DNA of 64,000 bases from Microbacterium aurantiacum. GTDB taxonomy: Bacteria; Actinomycetota; Actinomycetes; Actinomycetales; Microbacteriaceae. The notes below the pieces were generated by a model, which made no database searches, had not been told where the DNA came from, and saw only the letters and a program-made list of their open reading frames with translations. The stretch covers positions 620,001-684,000 of the forward strand of contig NZ_JAJPDW010000001.1 of NCBI RefSeq assembly GCF_021654035.1, written 5' to 3'. The translations under genes and the position numbers were made by a program. Shown piece after piece: positions 43,777 to 51,576 of the stretch; positions within the stretch are counted from its first letter, which is position 1, and each line of letters starts with the position of its first letter.

Positions 43777-43805
43777 GGGCGGGCCGAACGTTTCTGGGCC
43801 CGCCC
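43777..43805 (-). terminator. Terminator after the DUF305 lipoprotein gene
   Basis: Nine-bp arms GGGCGGGCC (43777-43785) and GGCCCGCCC (43797-43805) with an 11-nt loop, just after the stop at 43816. Confidence 0.65.
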
Positions 43806-43815
43806 GAGTCGGGTC

Positions 43816-44424
43816 CTAGAGCTGTTCCAGGAGTTCCTGCATTGTGGCGATCTCTGCGGTCTGATCGTCGATCACTTGCTGGGCGAGGTCGAGGACGTCC
43901 GGGCTCTGCGCGTCGTCAAGGGCAGTTTGCGCCATGTCGACGGCACCTTCGTGGTGCACGATCATCTGTTCGAGGAACAGACGGCTGGCCTCGGCGGCGT
44001 CTGCGTTCTCCAGCAGGGTCATGTCTTCTTCGGACATCATGCTGTCGTCACCGCCCATTGACCCATGGTCCATGCCGCCCATGGAGTCAGGGTCGTAGTC
44101 CACGCCCCAGTCTTCGAGCCATCCGAGCATCTTGTCGATTTCGGGACCCTGCGCTGCTTTGATCTGTTCGGCGAGCTCGACCACGCGTGGGTCTGCCCCG
44201 TCCTTGGCGAGCAGGATGTCGGCCATCTCGATGGCCTGCTGGTGATGCGGGATCATCATCGTGACGAACATCTCATCCGCCTCAGTCGCCTGTGAGGTCG
44301 ACGACGACTGCGACGGGGAGGTGGTCTCGCTGGACGGCGCGGTGCCGCTGTCCGCGCAGCCGCTGAGCGCCAGCGCGAGTGTCAGAATGCCGGTGCTGAC
44401 AGCGAGGGCGATCTTCTTGTTCAT
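43816..44424 (-). CDS. DUF305 lipoprotein
   Basis: Secreted lipoprotein of 202 aa: MNKKIALAVSTGILTLALALSGC with lipobox LSGC, a Ser/Thr linker, then a double DUF305 repeat. The first has FVTMMIPHHQQAIEMADI and the second LFLEQMIVHHEGAVDMA; a Met/His/Asp-rich stretch (MGGMDHGSMGGDDSMM) lies between. The HH pairs and methionines suggest extracellular copper binding. AAGGAA lies 6 nt before the ATG. Confidence 0.9.
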   Translation of the reverse strand: MNKKIALAVSTGILTLALALSGCADSGTAPSSETTSPSQSSSTSQATEADEMFVTMMIPHHQQAIEMADILLAKDGADPRVVELAEQIKAAQGPEIDKMLGWLEDWGVDYDPDSMGGMDHGSMGGDDSMMSEEDMTLLENADAAEASRLFLEQMIVHHEGAVDMAQTALDDAQSPDVLDLAQQVIDDQTAEIATMQELLEQL

Positions 44425-44428
44425 GATT

Positions 44429-44539
44429 GTTCCTTCGATAAGTCGTATGAGGGTTCGCAAATAACGGCGCCAGGCGGCGCCACGAAACCGACCGCTCGGG
44501 TCGGCGGCGACTACTCAGGTGCGACTTATCGAAAGGAAC
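44429..44539. repeat. Long-range inverted repeat between DUF6153 and DUF305 genes
   Basis: GTTCCTTCGATAAGTCG (44429-44445) and CGACTTATCGAAAGGAAC (44522-44539) pair with one bulged base across 76 nt. The left arm holds the DUF305 ribosome site, and the loop has two small GC hairpins (44466-44481 and 44488-44504). Confidence 0.6.
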
Positions 44540-44946
44540 GTGAGCGAGGGAGCCCGCGGAAAAACACCGGTCGCACCCCATCTCACCAGGCTCATCGCTC
44601 GGTGAAGGGGCAGGCCGCGACCGTGGATCAGCGTCGGAGGAAGCAGCAGCAGGAGGCCGGCGAGTAGCGCGAGCACGCAGGCCGTCAGCATGTCGTTGTG
44701 GCCCTGGTCGGGCCCGGTGCTTACGTGACAGGGCCCATCGCAGGCGGTGCCCATCACGTCAGGGGCGTGCTCATCGCCGGCTGCGGATGTTGAGTGGGTG
44801 AGCCCGGGCGATCCGTGCCCGGCTGGTTCGGCGGTGAAGGTGTGCATGGCCAGCAGCCCGACGATGACCATGAGCGTGGCCGCGCCGAGCATCAACAGCG
44901 CGCGCAGCGACAGCTGCGGGCGTGCGCTGCGAAACGCGACATGCAT
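44515..44946 (-). CDS. DUF6153-type membrane protein
   Basis: Protein of 143 aa with a basic N-terminus, one hydrophobic helix (ALLMLGAATLMVIVGLLAMH), an exposed His/Asp-containing loop with CDGPC, a second helix (MLTACVLALLAGLLLLLPP) and a basic tail. The layout matches the DUF6153 family common in actinobacterial copper loci. GGAGGG stands 8 nt before the ATG. Its last codons form one arm of the inverted repeat at 44522. Confidence 0.75.
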   Translation of the reverse strand: MHVAFRSARPQLSLRALLMLGAATLMVIVGLLAMHTFTAEPAGHGSPGLTHSTSAAGDEHAPDVMGTACDGPCHVSTGPDQGHNDMLTACVLALLAGLLLLLPPTLIHGRGLPLHRAMSLVRWGATGVFPRAPSLTFLSISRT

Positions 44947-45008
44947 GCGGGGACCCTCCACTCTGCTCAGGATGCTAACACCGCAGACTATGCGCCTCTG
45001 ATTCCCGG

Positions 45009-47138
45009 CTACGTGCCCGTCACCGCGTCCGGGCGCAGATCCAGTCGGCGCAGCAGCTGTGCATTGAGGGCGACCACGATGGTCGACAGAGACATCAGCA
45101 GCGCACCCACTGACATGGGCAACACGAACCCGATCGGGGCGAGCACGCCGGCCGCGAGGGGGACGGAGAGCAGGTTGTAGCCGGCGGCCCACCAGAGGTT
45201 CTGTTTCATCTTCCGGTAGCTGGCCCGCGACAGCTCGATCACCGACAGCACCGAACGGGGGTCGTCGCTGGCGAGGATGACGCCCGCGGACGCGATCGCG
45301 ACATCCGTTCCCGCGCCGATGGCGATACCGACGTCGGCCTGCGCGAGCGCGGGGGCATCGTTGACACCGTCTCCAACCATCGCGACCTTGCGGCCTTCGC
45401 CCTGAAGCTCTTTCACCTTCGAGGCCTTGTCCTCCGGTCGGACCCCGGCGAAGTAGCGGTCGATGCTGAGTTCGCTCGCGACCGAGGCGGCAACCGCGTC
45501 GGCGTCACCGGTGATCATGACCACCTGCACGCCGCGCTCATGGAGGGCGTCGACGGCGTGACGCGACTCCGATCGGATCTCATCCGCCAAACGCAGCGCT
45601 CCGGCGACCTGGCCGTCGACGAGCACGTGGAGGATGATCGCCCCCTCATCGCGCCATTCGTCGGCGACCGGCAGCTCGGAGGCGTGCTCCTGCTCGAGCA
45701 TGTACGGGCCACCGACCTGCACGATGCGTCGATCGACACGTGCACGCACCCCAACCGCCGGGGAAGATTCGAAGTCGGAGGAGGAATAGACCGTGAGAGT
45801 CTTCTCCTTCGCCGCGTTCACGATCGCGCGAGCGAGCGGGTGCTCGGAGTCTGCTTCCGCGGCCGCCGCCCACGCCAGCAACTGATCAGGGTCGGTTCCG
45901 GAGACGGGGTCGATCGCGGTCACAGCGGGAGTGCCCTTGGTGAGCGTGCCGGTCTTGTCGAACAGGACGGTATCGACGGTGCGCATGCTCTCCAGCGCGA
46001 GACGATCCTTGATCAGAACGCCTCCACGCGCGGCCCTCTCGGTCGCGATCGACACGACGAGCGGAATCGCCAGGCCCAGAGCGTGCGGGCAGGCGATTAC
46101 CAGCACGGTGATCGTGCGGATCACTGCGGCGTCGGGCAGGCCGACGACCGTCCAGACGATCGCGGTGATGGCGGCAGCGCCGAGTGCGAACCAGAACAGC
46201 CACCCTGCCGCCTTGTCTGCGAGTCGCTGCGCTCGTGAGGATGAGTTCTGCGCCTCGGTCACCAGTTTCTGGATCCCGGCGAGAGCAGTGTCTTCACCGA
46301 TTGCGGTGATCTCGACCCGGACCCCGGAATCGGTGGCGACGGTGCCGGCGATGACTTGGTCGCCGTCGCTGCGACGTACCGGGCGCGATTCGCCGGTGAT
46401 CATCGACTCGTCCATGCTGGCCGAGCCCTGCACGATCCTCCCGTCCGCGGGCACCCGCCCACCCGGGCGCACCACCACGATGTCACCCACCTGCAGATCA
46501 GACGGGGCGACCGTCACGGTCGTATCTCCCTCGATCTTCTCCGCCTCGTCGGGCAGCAACGCAGCCAGGGAATCCAACGCTGAGGTCGTCTGTGCGAGCG
46601 AACGCATTTCTATCCAGTGACCGAGCAGCATGATCACGATTAGCAGCGCCAGCTCCCACCAGAAGTCCAGCTCGTGATGCAGCAGCCCGAGGCTCGCACC
46701 CCAGGATGCGAGGAACGCCACAGTGATCGCCAGGGCGATCAGCAGCATCATGCCGGGCTTACGGGCACGCAGCTCACTCACCGCGCCGGTGAGGAACGGG
46801 GCACCACCCCACACGTACATGACCGTCCCGAGAACCGGGGATACCCACCCGATCCACGCGGCCTCCGGCAGCGGGTACCCGAGCAGCATCGAGAACATCA
46901 TCGAGAACCCGACAACAGGGACCGCGAGGATCAGCATGATCCAGAACAATCGCCGGAACTGGCCCACGTGATCGCCGTGGCCGGCGTGGCGGGCGTGGCC
47001 CTCGTGACCGCTGTGACCGGCGTGTTCTTGAGGAGCGCCGTGATCGTGGCTCATCGCCGCGTGGTCATGCTGCGCTGTCGGCGCACCGCCGTGATTCTCG
47101 TGTCCAGTGTGATGGGTGTGTTCGTCGTGCTGGCTCAT
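45009..47138 (-). CDS. Copper-translocating P1B-type ATPase, CopB-like
   Basis: Membrane ATPase of 709 aa that would export copper. The N-terminal 60 residues are rich in His (HDEHTHHTGHENHGG...) in place of an HMA domain. Seen: actuator TGES (MITGESRPV), the CPH membrane motif (VIACPHALGLAIP) that marks the CopB group, phosphorylation site DKTGTLTKG, HP motif DSEHPLARAI and hinge MVGDGVNDAPAL. It follows the HMA chaperone gene by 56 bp and belongs to the CsoR-controlled array. Confidence 0.95.
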   Translation of the reverse strand: MSQHDEHTHHTGHENHGGAPTAQHDHAAMSHDHGAPQEHAGHSGHEGHARHAGHGDHVGQFRRLFWIMLILAVPVVGFSMMFSMLLGYPLPEAAWIGWVSPVLGTVMYVWGGAPFLTGAVSELRARKPGMMLLIALAITVAFLASWGASLGLLHHELDFWWELALLIVIMLLGHWIEMRSLAQTTSALDSLAALLPDEAEKIEGDTTVTVAPSDLQVGDIVVVRPGGRVPADGRIVQGSASMDESMITGESRPVRRSDGDQVIAGTVATDSGVRVEITAIGEDTALAGIQKLVTEAQNSSSRAQRLADKAAGWLFWFALGAAAITAIVWTVVGLPDAAVIRTITVLVIACPHALGLAIPLVVSIATERAARGGVLIKDRLALESMRTVDTVLFDKTGTLTKGTPAVTAIDPVSGTDPDQLLAWAAAAEADSEHPLARAIVNAAKEKTLTVYSSSDFESSPAVGVRARVDRRIVQVGGPYMLEQEHASELPVADEWRDEGAIILHVLVDGQVAGALRLADEIRSESRHAVDALHERGVQVVMITGDADAVAASVASELSIDRYFAGVRPEDKASKVKELQGEGRKVAMVGDGVNDAPALAQADVGIAIGAGTDVAIASAGVILASDDPRSVLSVIELSRASYRKMKQNLWWAAGYNLLSVPLAAGVLAPIGFVLPMSVGALLMSLSTIVVALNAQLLRRLDLRPDAVTGT

Positions 47139-47194
47139 CGGAAACCCCTGCTCGGATGCGCCCGGGGATGACCCGGGCGCGGACGGATAGTGGG

Positions 47195-47518
47195 TCAGGC
47201 GTGACCGGTCGCGAGGCTGTAGCCGGCCTCTTCGACCGCAGCCCTCACGGCAGCGGGATCGACAGGGGATGCGCTGTGGATCGTCACTCGGGACGGGCCG
47301 CCAGTGTTCAGGTCGACGGTGACGGACGCGACACCGTCCAGGGCGCTCAGTTCCTCACTGACGCTCGACACACAGTGTGAGCACGTCATCCCGGTGACCA
47401 GGACATCCTCCGAGACCGGGGTCGTGACAGGAGTGGATGCTTCGGTGTTCGATGGAGCGGCGCAGCACGCGCAACCAGCGTTCGCGTCCTTCAGTCCAAG
47501 TTCGATGCGGTCAGTCAT
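47195..47518 (-). CDS. Heavy-metal-associated (HMA) copper chaperone
   Basis: Protein of 107 aa. The C-terminal 65 residues form an HMA ferredoxin-like fold with the Cu(I) motif GMTCSHC and the conserved EEAGYSL segment. The N-terminal 35 residues add a CACC cysteine cluster and a Thr/Ser/Pro linker, which could bind a second copper. GGGAGGA lies before the ATG. It stands between csoR (32 bp upstream) and copB and likely passes copper to the ATPase or CsoR. Confidence 0.92.
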   Translation of the reverse strand: MTDRIELGLKDANAGCACCAAPSNTEASTPVTTPVSEDVLVTGMTCSHCVSSVSEELSALDGVASVTVDLNTGGPSRVTIHSASPVDPAAVRAAVEEAGYSLATGHA

Positions 47519-47550
47519 GGTGAGTTCCTCCCAAGTAGTTTGACGAGTGG

Positions 47551-47832
47551 TTATGAACGGACCAGGCGAGCGATGGCATCGTTTGCTTCGCGGACCTTCT
47601 CCGCGGCAACCTCGCCACCCTCAGCGCTTGCCTGGGCGACGCAATGACTCAGATGGTCGCTGAGAAGCGACAACGCCACAGTTTCAAGCGCCTTCGTGGC
47701 CGCAGCGACCTGCGTCAGGATGTCGATGCAGTACTTGTCCTCATCGACCATCCGAGAGATACCCCGCACCTGACCCTCAACCCGACTCAATCGCTTACGC
47801 AGATCCGCCTTGTTGTCGGTGTAACCGTTCAT
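47551..47832 (-). CDS. csoR: Copper-sensing repressor CsoR
   Basis: All-helical DUF156 repressor of 93 aa. The copper ligands are Cys in EDKYCIDILTQV, His and Cys in LLSDHLSHCVA, matching the C-H-C site of CsoR. The start MNGYTDNKADL fits a leaderless -10 (TATCTT, 6 nt) that overlaps a CsoR palindrome, so the gene is autoregulated. It heads the minus-strand copper array; copper binding releases the DNA. Confidence 0.95.
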   Translation of the reverse strand: MNGYTDNKADLRKRLSRVEGQVRGISRMVDEDKYCIDILTQVAAATKALETVALSLLSDHLSHCVAQASAEGGEVAAEKVREANDAIARLVRS

Positions 47833-47838
47833 GCTCAC

Positions 47839-47859
47839 AAGATACCCCCTAGGGGTATC
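47839..47859 (-). promoter_or_regulatory. csoR promoter -10 overlapping CsoR operator
   Basis: The 19-bp site GATACCCCCTAGGGGTATC (47841-47859) is a textbook CsoR palindrome. The minus-strand -10 TATCTT (47844-47839) shares its edge and is 6 nt from the ATG at 47832. Confidence 0.85.
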
Positions 47860-48021
47860 CAACTCAACGGGTGCCGGTCTATTCCCGAAAGGCAGCCTTG
47901 ATACCCGGGTCGTCTTTGGCGCCGCCGGCCAGGCGTCGACGATGCCGGAAGTGATGCCCGCCCAGGCGAGCGTCTCGAACCGGTGGAAGCCGTTTGAGGA
48001 TGCATGAAGACGGCGGTAAAC

Positions 48022-48043
48022 TGTACATCGCACAATGTATAGT
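48022..48043 (+). promoter_or_regulatory. CmtR operator overlapping the cmtR -10 box
   Basis: TGTACATCGCACAATGTATA (48022-48041) is an imperfect inverted repeat of the ArsR/CmtR type. The -10 TATAGT (48038-48043) lies at its edge, 6 nt before the ATG at 48050. Confidence 0.75.
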
Positions 48044-48049
48044 CATCGT

Positions 48050-48409
48050 ATGCTGACTATTTCAGATCGACTTGACGTGATGAACCGGCTCGGGCGGGCG
48101 ATGGCTGACCCTACTCGTTCGCGCATCCTGCTGACCCTTCTTGACGGACCGAGCTACCCGGCGGTGTTGTCTCGGGAGCTGGGGCTGTCTCGTTCCAACG
48201 TCTCGAATCACCTGACGTGTTTGCGCGGGTGCGGGATCGTGGTGGCTGAGCCCGAGGGGCGGCAGACTCGCTACGAGGTCGCAGACCCACACCTTGCCCG
48301 CGCCTTGACGGCGCTGGTTGACGTGACGCTCGCGGTCGATGAGAGTGTGCCGTGCATGGACCCGGACTGTGGGGTCGAAGGATGCGTGGCGGGGGAGTTG
48401 CGGGCGTGA
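48050..48409 (+). CDS. cmtR: ArsR-family Cd/Pb sensor, CmtR-like
   Basis: Winged-helix repressor of 119 aa. It closely follows the CmtR pattern: GRAMADPTRSRILLTLLDG, recognition helix LSRSNVSNHLTCLRGCG with the two metal-ligand cysteines, GRQTRYEVADPHLARAL and a C-terminal cysteine cluster (VPCMDPDCGVEGC) that supplies the third ligand and extra thiols. The ATG at 48050 is preferred over 48035 because it is 6 nt from the -10 and clear of the operator. Its stop overlaps the ATPase start (GTGA). Confidence 0.92.
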   Translation: MLTISDRLDVMNRLGRAMADPTRSRILLTLLDGPSYPAVLSRELGLSRSNVSNHLTCLRGCGIVVAEPEGRQTRYEVADPHLARALTALVDVTLAVDESVPCMDPDCGVEGCVAGELRA

Positions 48410-50310
48410 GCTCGGTCACGGGTTCGCACGTCGAGCATGTCGACCTCGACGACGATGATGACGATGACCGGCCGTGGTACCGGAGCCCGGGCGTTCTGAT
48501 CCCGATTTTCTCCGGCGTGGTGTTCGGCGCCGGCCTGGTGTGCGAGTGGACCGGCGCAGAGGCCGCGGGCCTGGTGCTGTTCTGGGTGGCTCTGTTGTTG
48601 GGTGCGTCGACTTTCGTTCCGGGTGCGCTGCGCAAGCTGTTCGCGAAGCGAAAGCTCGGGATCGGACTGTTGATGACGATCAGCGCTACCGGTGCAGTCA
48701 TCCTCGGCTACGTCGAGGAAGCCGCGGCGTTGGCGTTCCTGTACTCCATCGCGGAAGCGCTGGAGGACAGGGCCATGGACCGTGCACGCGCGGGCTTGCG
48801 GGCGTTGTTGAAGCTCGTACCCGAAACCGCACTCGTCAAGAGATGCGACGCGACGTCCGAAGTGGAGGCGAAGGATCTGCGCGTGGGAGACGTGCTCGTG
48901 GTGCGCCCGGGTGAACGGGTAGCCACAGACGGCATTGTGCGGACTGGGCGGAGCAGCCTGGATACCTCAGCGATCACGGGCGAGTCGATCCCGGTCGACG
49001 TCGATCCCGGCAACGAAGTCTCTGCCGGGTCGATCAACACCACAGGCGTTCTCGAAATCGAGGCGACCGCTGCTGGCACCGACAACTCGCTGACGACGAT
49101 CGTCGAGCTGGTCGAGCAGGCGCAAGCTGAGAAGGGCGACCGGGCGCGACTGGCTGACCGGATCGCCCGTCCTCTCGTTCCCGGAGTGATGATCCTCGCG
49201 GTTCTGGTCGGTGTGCTCGGTTCGCTCCTGACTGGCGATCCTGAGCTGTGGATCACCCGCGCCTTGGTCGTGCTGGTCGCCGCGTCCCCGTGCGCCCTGG
49301 CGATCGCTGTTCCGCTCACCGTCGTAGCCGCGATCGGTGCAGCATCGAAGTTTGGTGTGGTGGTGAAGTCCGGGGCCGCGTTCGAGAGGTTTGGTGGGAT
49401 CCGCCATCTCGCTGTCGACAAGACCGGCACCCTGACCCGCAATGAGCCCACCGTGGCCCGCGTCGTCACCGTCGCGGGGACGACCGAGGACGATGTGCTC
49501 GCGTGGGCGGCGAGCTTGGAGGGTCACAGTACGCACCCCCTGGCTGCTGCGATCACCACCGCCGTTTCCGAGGCCCGAACCGCGGAGGCCGTCAGTGAGA
49601 CTGCCGGACACGGCATCTCTGGCACGCTCGACGGTGCCCGTATCGCGGTGGGTAGCCCGCGCTGGCTGGACGCCGGTTCGCTGGACGGCGAGGTGCAGGC
49701 AATGGAATCCGAGGGGATGACTGTGGTTATCGTGCACCGCAACGACCAGCCTGTTGGCGCGGTAGGAGTGCGTGATGAGCTGCGCCCTGAAGTTCCCGAT
49801 GTCATCGCAACCCTCACCCGACGTGGAATCGCGGTGACAATGCTCACCGGCGACAACGCTCGCACCGCCGCAGCTCTGGCCGCACAGGCCGGGATCAGCG
49901 ATGTGCGCGCCGAGCTACGCCCCGAGGATAAAGCTGCCGCTGTCGCAGCACTGTCGAAGTCGCAACCCACGGCCATGATCGGGGACGGCATCAACGACGC
50001 CCCCGCGCTGGCTTCCGCGGACTTGGGAATCGCGATGGGAGCGAAGGGCGCGGATGCCGCGATCGAGTCGGCCGATGTTGCGTTCACTGGACATGACCTG
50101 CGCCTTATCCCGCAGGCACTGGAACACGCACGCCGTGGCCGCAACATCATCAATCAGAACGTTGTGCTGTCCATCGCGATCATCGCGGTGCTGTTGCCCT
50201 TGGCGATTACCGGATACCTAGGTCTGGCAGCCGTCGTCCTTGTTCACGAGGTCGCAGAGGTTGTCGTTATCCTCAACGGGCTCCGAGCGGCGCGACGGAG
50301 AAAGGCATGA
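48406..50310 (+). CDS. Heavy-metal P1B-type ATPase (Cd/Pb/Zn/Co efflux)
   Basis: Membrane ATPase of 634 aa without an N-terminal HMA domain; instead an acidic stretch (VDLDDDDDDDRP) begins the protein. Seen: TGES (AITGESIPV), the membrane motif VAASPCALAIAVP, DKTGTLTRNEP, HP motif STHPLAAAI and hinge MIGDGINDAPAL, with LVHEVAEVVVILNG in the last helix. SPC in place of CPC resembles the P1B-4 type. Regulation by CmtR and linkage to CadD favour cadmium/lead, but cobalt or zinc cannot be excluded. Confidence 0.92.
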   Translation: MSSVTGSHVEHVDLDDDDDDDRPWYRSPGVLIPIFSGVVFGAGLVCEWTGAEAAGLVLFWVALLLGASTFVPGALRKLFAKRKLGIGLLMTISATGAVILGYVEEAAALAFLYSIAEALEDRAMDRARAGLRALLKLVPETALVKRCDATSEVEAKDLRVGDVLVVRPGERVATDGIVRTGRSSLDTSAITGESIPVDVDPGNEVSAGSINTTGVLEIEATAAGTDNSLTTIVELVEQAQAEKGDRARLADRIARPLVPGVMILAVLVGVLGSLLTGDPELWITRALVVLVAASPCALAIAVPLTVVAAIGAASKFGVVVKSGAAFERFGGIRHLAVDKTGTLTRNEPTVARVVTVAGTTEDDVLAWAASLEGHSTHPLAAAITTAVSEARTAEAVSETAGHGISGTLDGARIAVGSPRWLDAGSLDGEVQAMESEGMTVVIVHRNDQPVGAVGVRDELRPEVPDVIATLTRRGIAVTMLTGDNARTAAALAAQAGISDVRAELRPEDKAAAVAALSKSQPTAMIGDGINDAPALASADLGIAMGAKGADAAIESADVAFTGHDLRLIPQALEHARRGRNIINQNVVLSIAIIAVLLPLAITGYLGLAAVVLVHEVAEVVVILNGLRAARRRKA

Positions 50311-50858
50311 CCCGGCCCGATGACGGAATCACTCTCGGCAGAGCCACTCGTGGGGACGCGACGAGTTCGCCCGACCGAGCGTCCGCGCGAAGCCGATTGC
50401 TGCGGTTCCTACTCGCAGTAGGTGTCGCAGCGGTCGCCGTCTGGGTCGACCAAGGCACGAAGGCACTCGCCCTTGCACGGCTCAGCGAGGCCGACCGAGT
50501 CCCCATCCTCGGAGACTGGCTCGGGCTGCAGCTCGCGTTCAACCCTGGCACCGTGATGTCTCTCGGCGCCGACGCGACCTGGCTCCTGACCGTCTTGGCC
50601 GCTGCCGCATCCATCGCGCTGCTCATCGCCGCGACGCGCGCCCGAACGGCTGGGTGGGCGATCGCGATCGGACTCCTGTGGGGAGGCGCGGTTGGCAACC
50701 TGCTGGACCGCTTGCTCGCTCCGCCCGGATTCGGTCGCGGTCACGTCACCGACTTCCTGGCCTACGGCAACCTCTTCATCGGCAACCTTGCCGACGTCAT
50801 CCTCGGCGTCGGCGTGGGACTTGGCTTGTTGCTCTATCTCCGGAAAGCGAACACATGA
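50307..50858 (+). CDS. Paralogous lipoprotein signal peptidase (LspA) in the cadmium operon
   Basis: Membrane aspartic protease of 183 aa. Four hydrophobic helices surround the conserved NPGTVMSLG loop (normally NxGAAFS) and the two catalytic aspartates in GNLLDRL and FIGNLADV. The ATG overlaps the ATPase stop and the TGA overlaps the CadD start (ATGA both times). A housekeeping LspA is expected elsewhere, so this copy is likely an accessory like PbrC in lead-resistance operons. Confidence 0.88.
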   Translation: MTRPDDGITLGRATRGDATSSPDRASARSRLLRFLLAVGVAAVAVWVDQGTKALALARLSEADRVPILGDWLGLQLAFNPGTVMSLGADATWLLTVLAAAASIALLIAATRARTAGWAIAIGLLWGGAVGNLLDRLLAPPGFGRGHVTDFLAYGNLFIGNLADVILGVGVGLGLLLYLRKANT

Positions 50859-51454
50859 TTCTCTCTGTCCTCCAAGCGATCGGTCTGTTCCTAGCCACGA
50901 ACATCGACGACATCATCGTGTTGTCCCTATTCTTCGCCCGCGGCGCGGGGCAACGCGGCACGACAACTCGAATCCTGGCGGGTCAGTACCTGGGATTCGT
51001 CGGCATTCTCGGCGCTGCCGTACTCGTTTCCCTCGGCGCCGGAGCCTTCCTTCCGCCCGAGGTCATTCCATACTTCGGCCTCATCCCGCTGGCGTTAGGA
51101 CTATGGGCAGCTTGGCAAGCATGGCGCCGCCGGCACGACGATGACGACGATGAGGCGAAGATCGAAGGCAAGAAGGTTGCTGTCTGGGCCGTAGCTGGGG
51201 TCACCTTCGCTAACGGCGGTGACAACATCGGCGTCTACGTCCCCGTTTTCCTCAACGTCGGACCCGCGGCGGTGGTCGCATACTGCGTCGTGTTCCTCGC
51301 GCTCGTTGCTGTGCTCGTCATCGTGGCCAAGTTCATCGCCACGCGACGTCCGATCGCCGAGATCTTGGAACGTTGGGAACACGTCCTGTTCCCCCTCGTC
51401 CTCATCGGGCTCGGTGTATTCATCCTGATCAGCGGAGGAGCATTCGGGCTCTGA
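50855..51454 (+). CDS. CadD-family cadmium resistance transporter
   Basis: Membrane protein of 199 aa with about five helices. It shows the family motifs ATNIDDIIVLSLFFARG near the start and TFANGGDNIGVYVPVF in the middle, with a charged Arg/His/Asp loop between. CadD proteins give cadmium resistance by export. It is the last gene of the cmtR operon. Confidence 0.92.
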   Translation: MILSVLQAIGLFLATNIDDIIVLSLFFARGAGQRGTTTRILAGQYLGFVGILGAAVLVSLGAGAFLPPEVIPYFGLIPLALGLWAAWQAWRRRHDDDDDEAKIEGKKVAVWAVAGVTFANGGDNIGVYVPVFLNVGPAAVVAYCVVFLALVAVLVIVAKFIATRRPIAEILERWEHVLFPLVLIGLGVFILISGGAFGL

Positions 51455-51564
51455 GACCGGCGCAACAACGTCAAACAGGCTGACTGCCCCCTGCCGTAAA
51501 CGATCGCTTCAGAATTTCTTTCCACGTCGTTGAGATATCCGCTTTGAATGTCGGAGGCTATCGC

Positions 51565-51570
51565 TAGTCT
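51565..51570 (+). promoter_or_regulatory. -10 box of the DUF222/HNH gene (leaderless)
   Basis: TAGTCT, 6 nt before the ATG at 51577. Confidence 0.55.
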
Positions 51571-51576
51571 TCGAAC

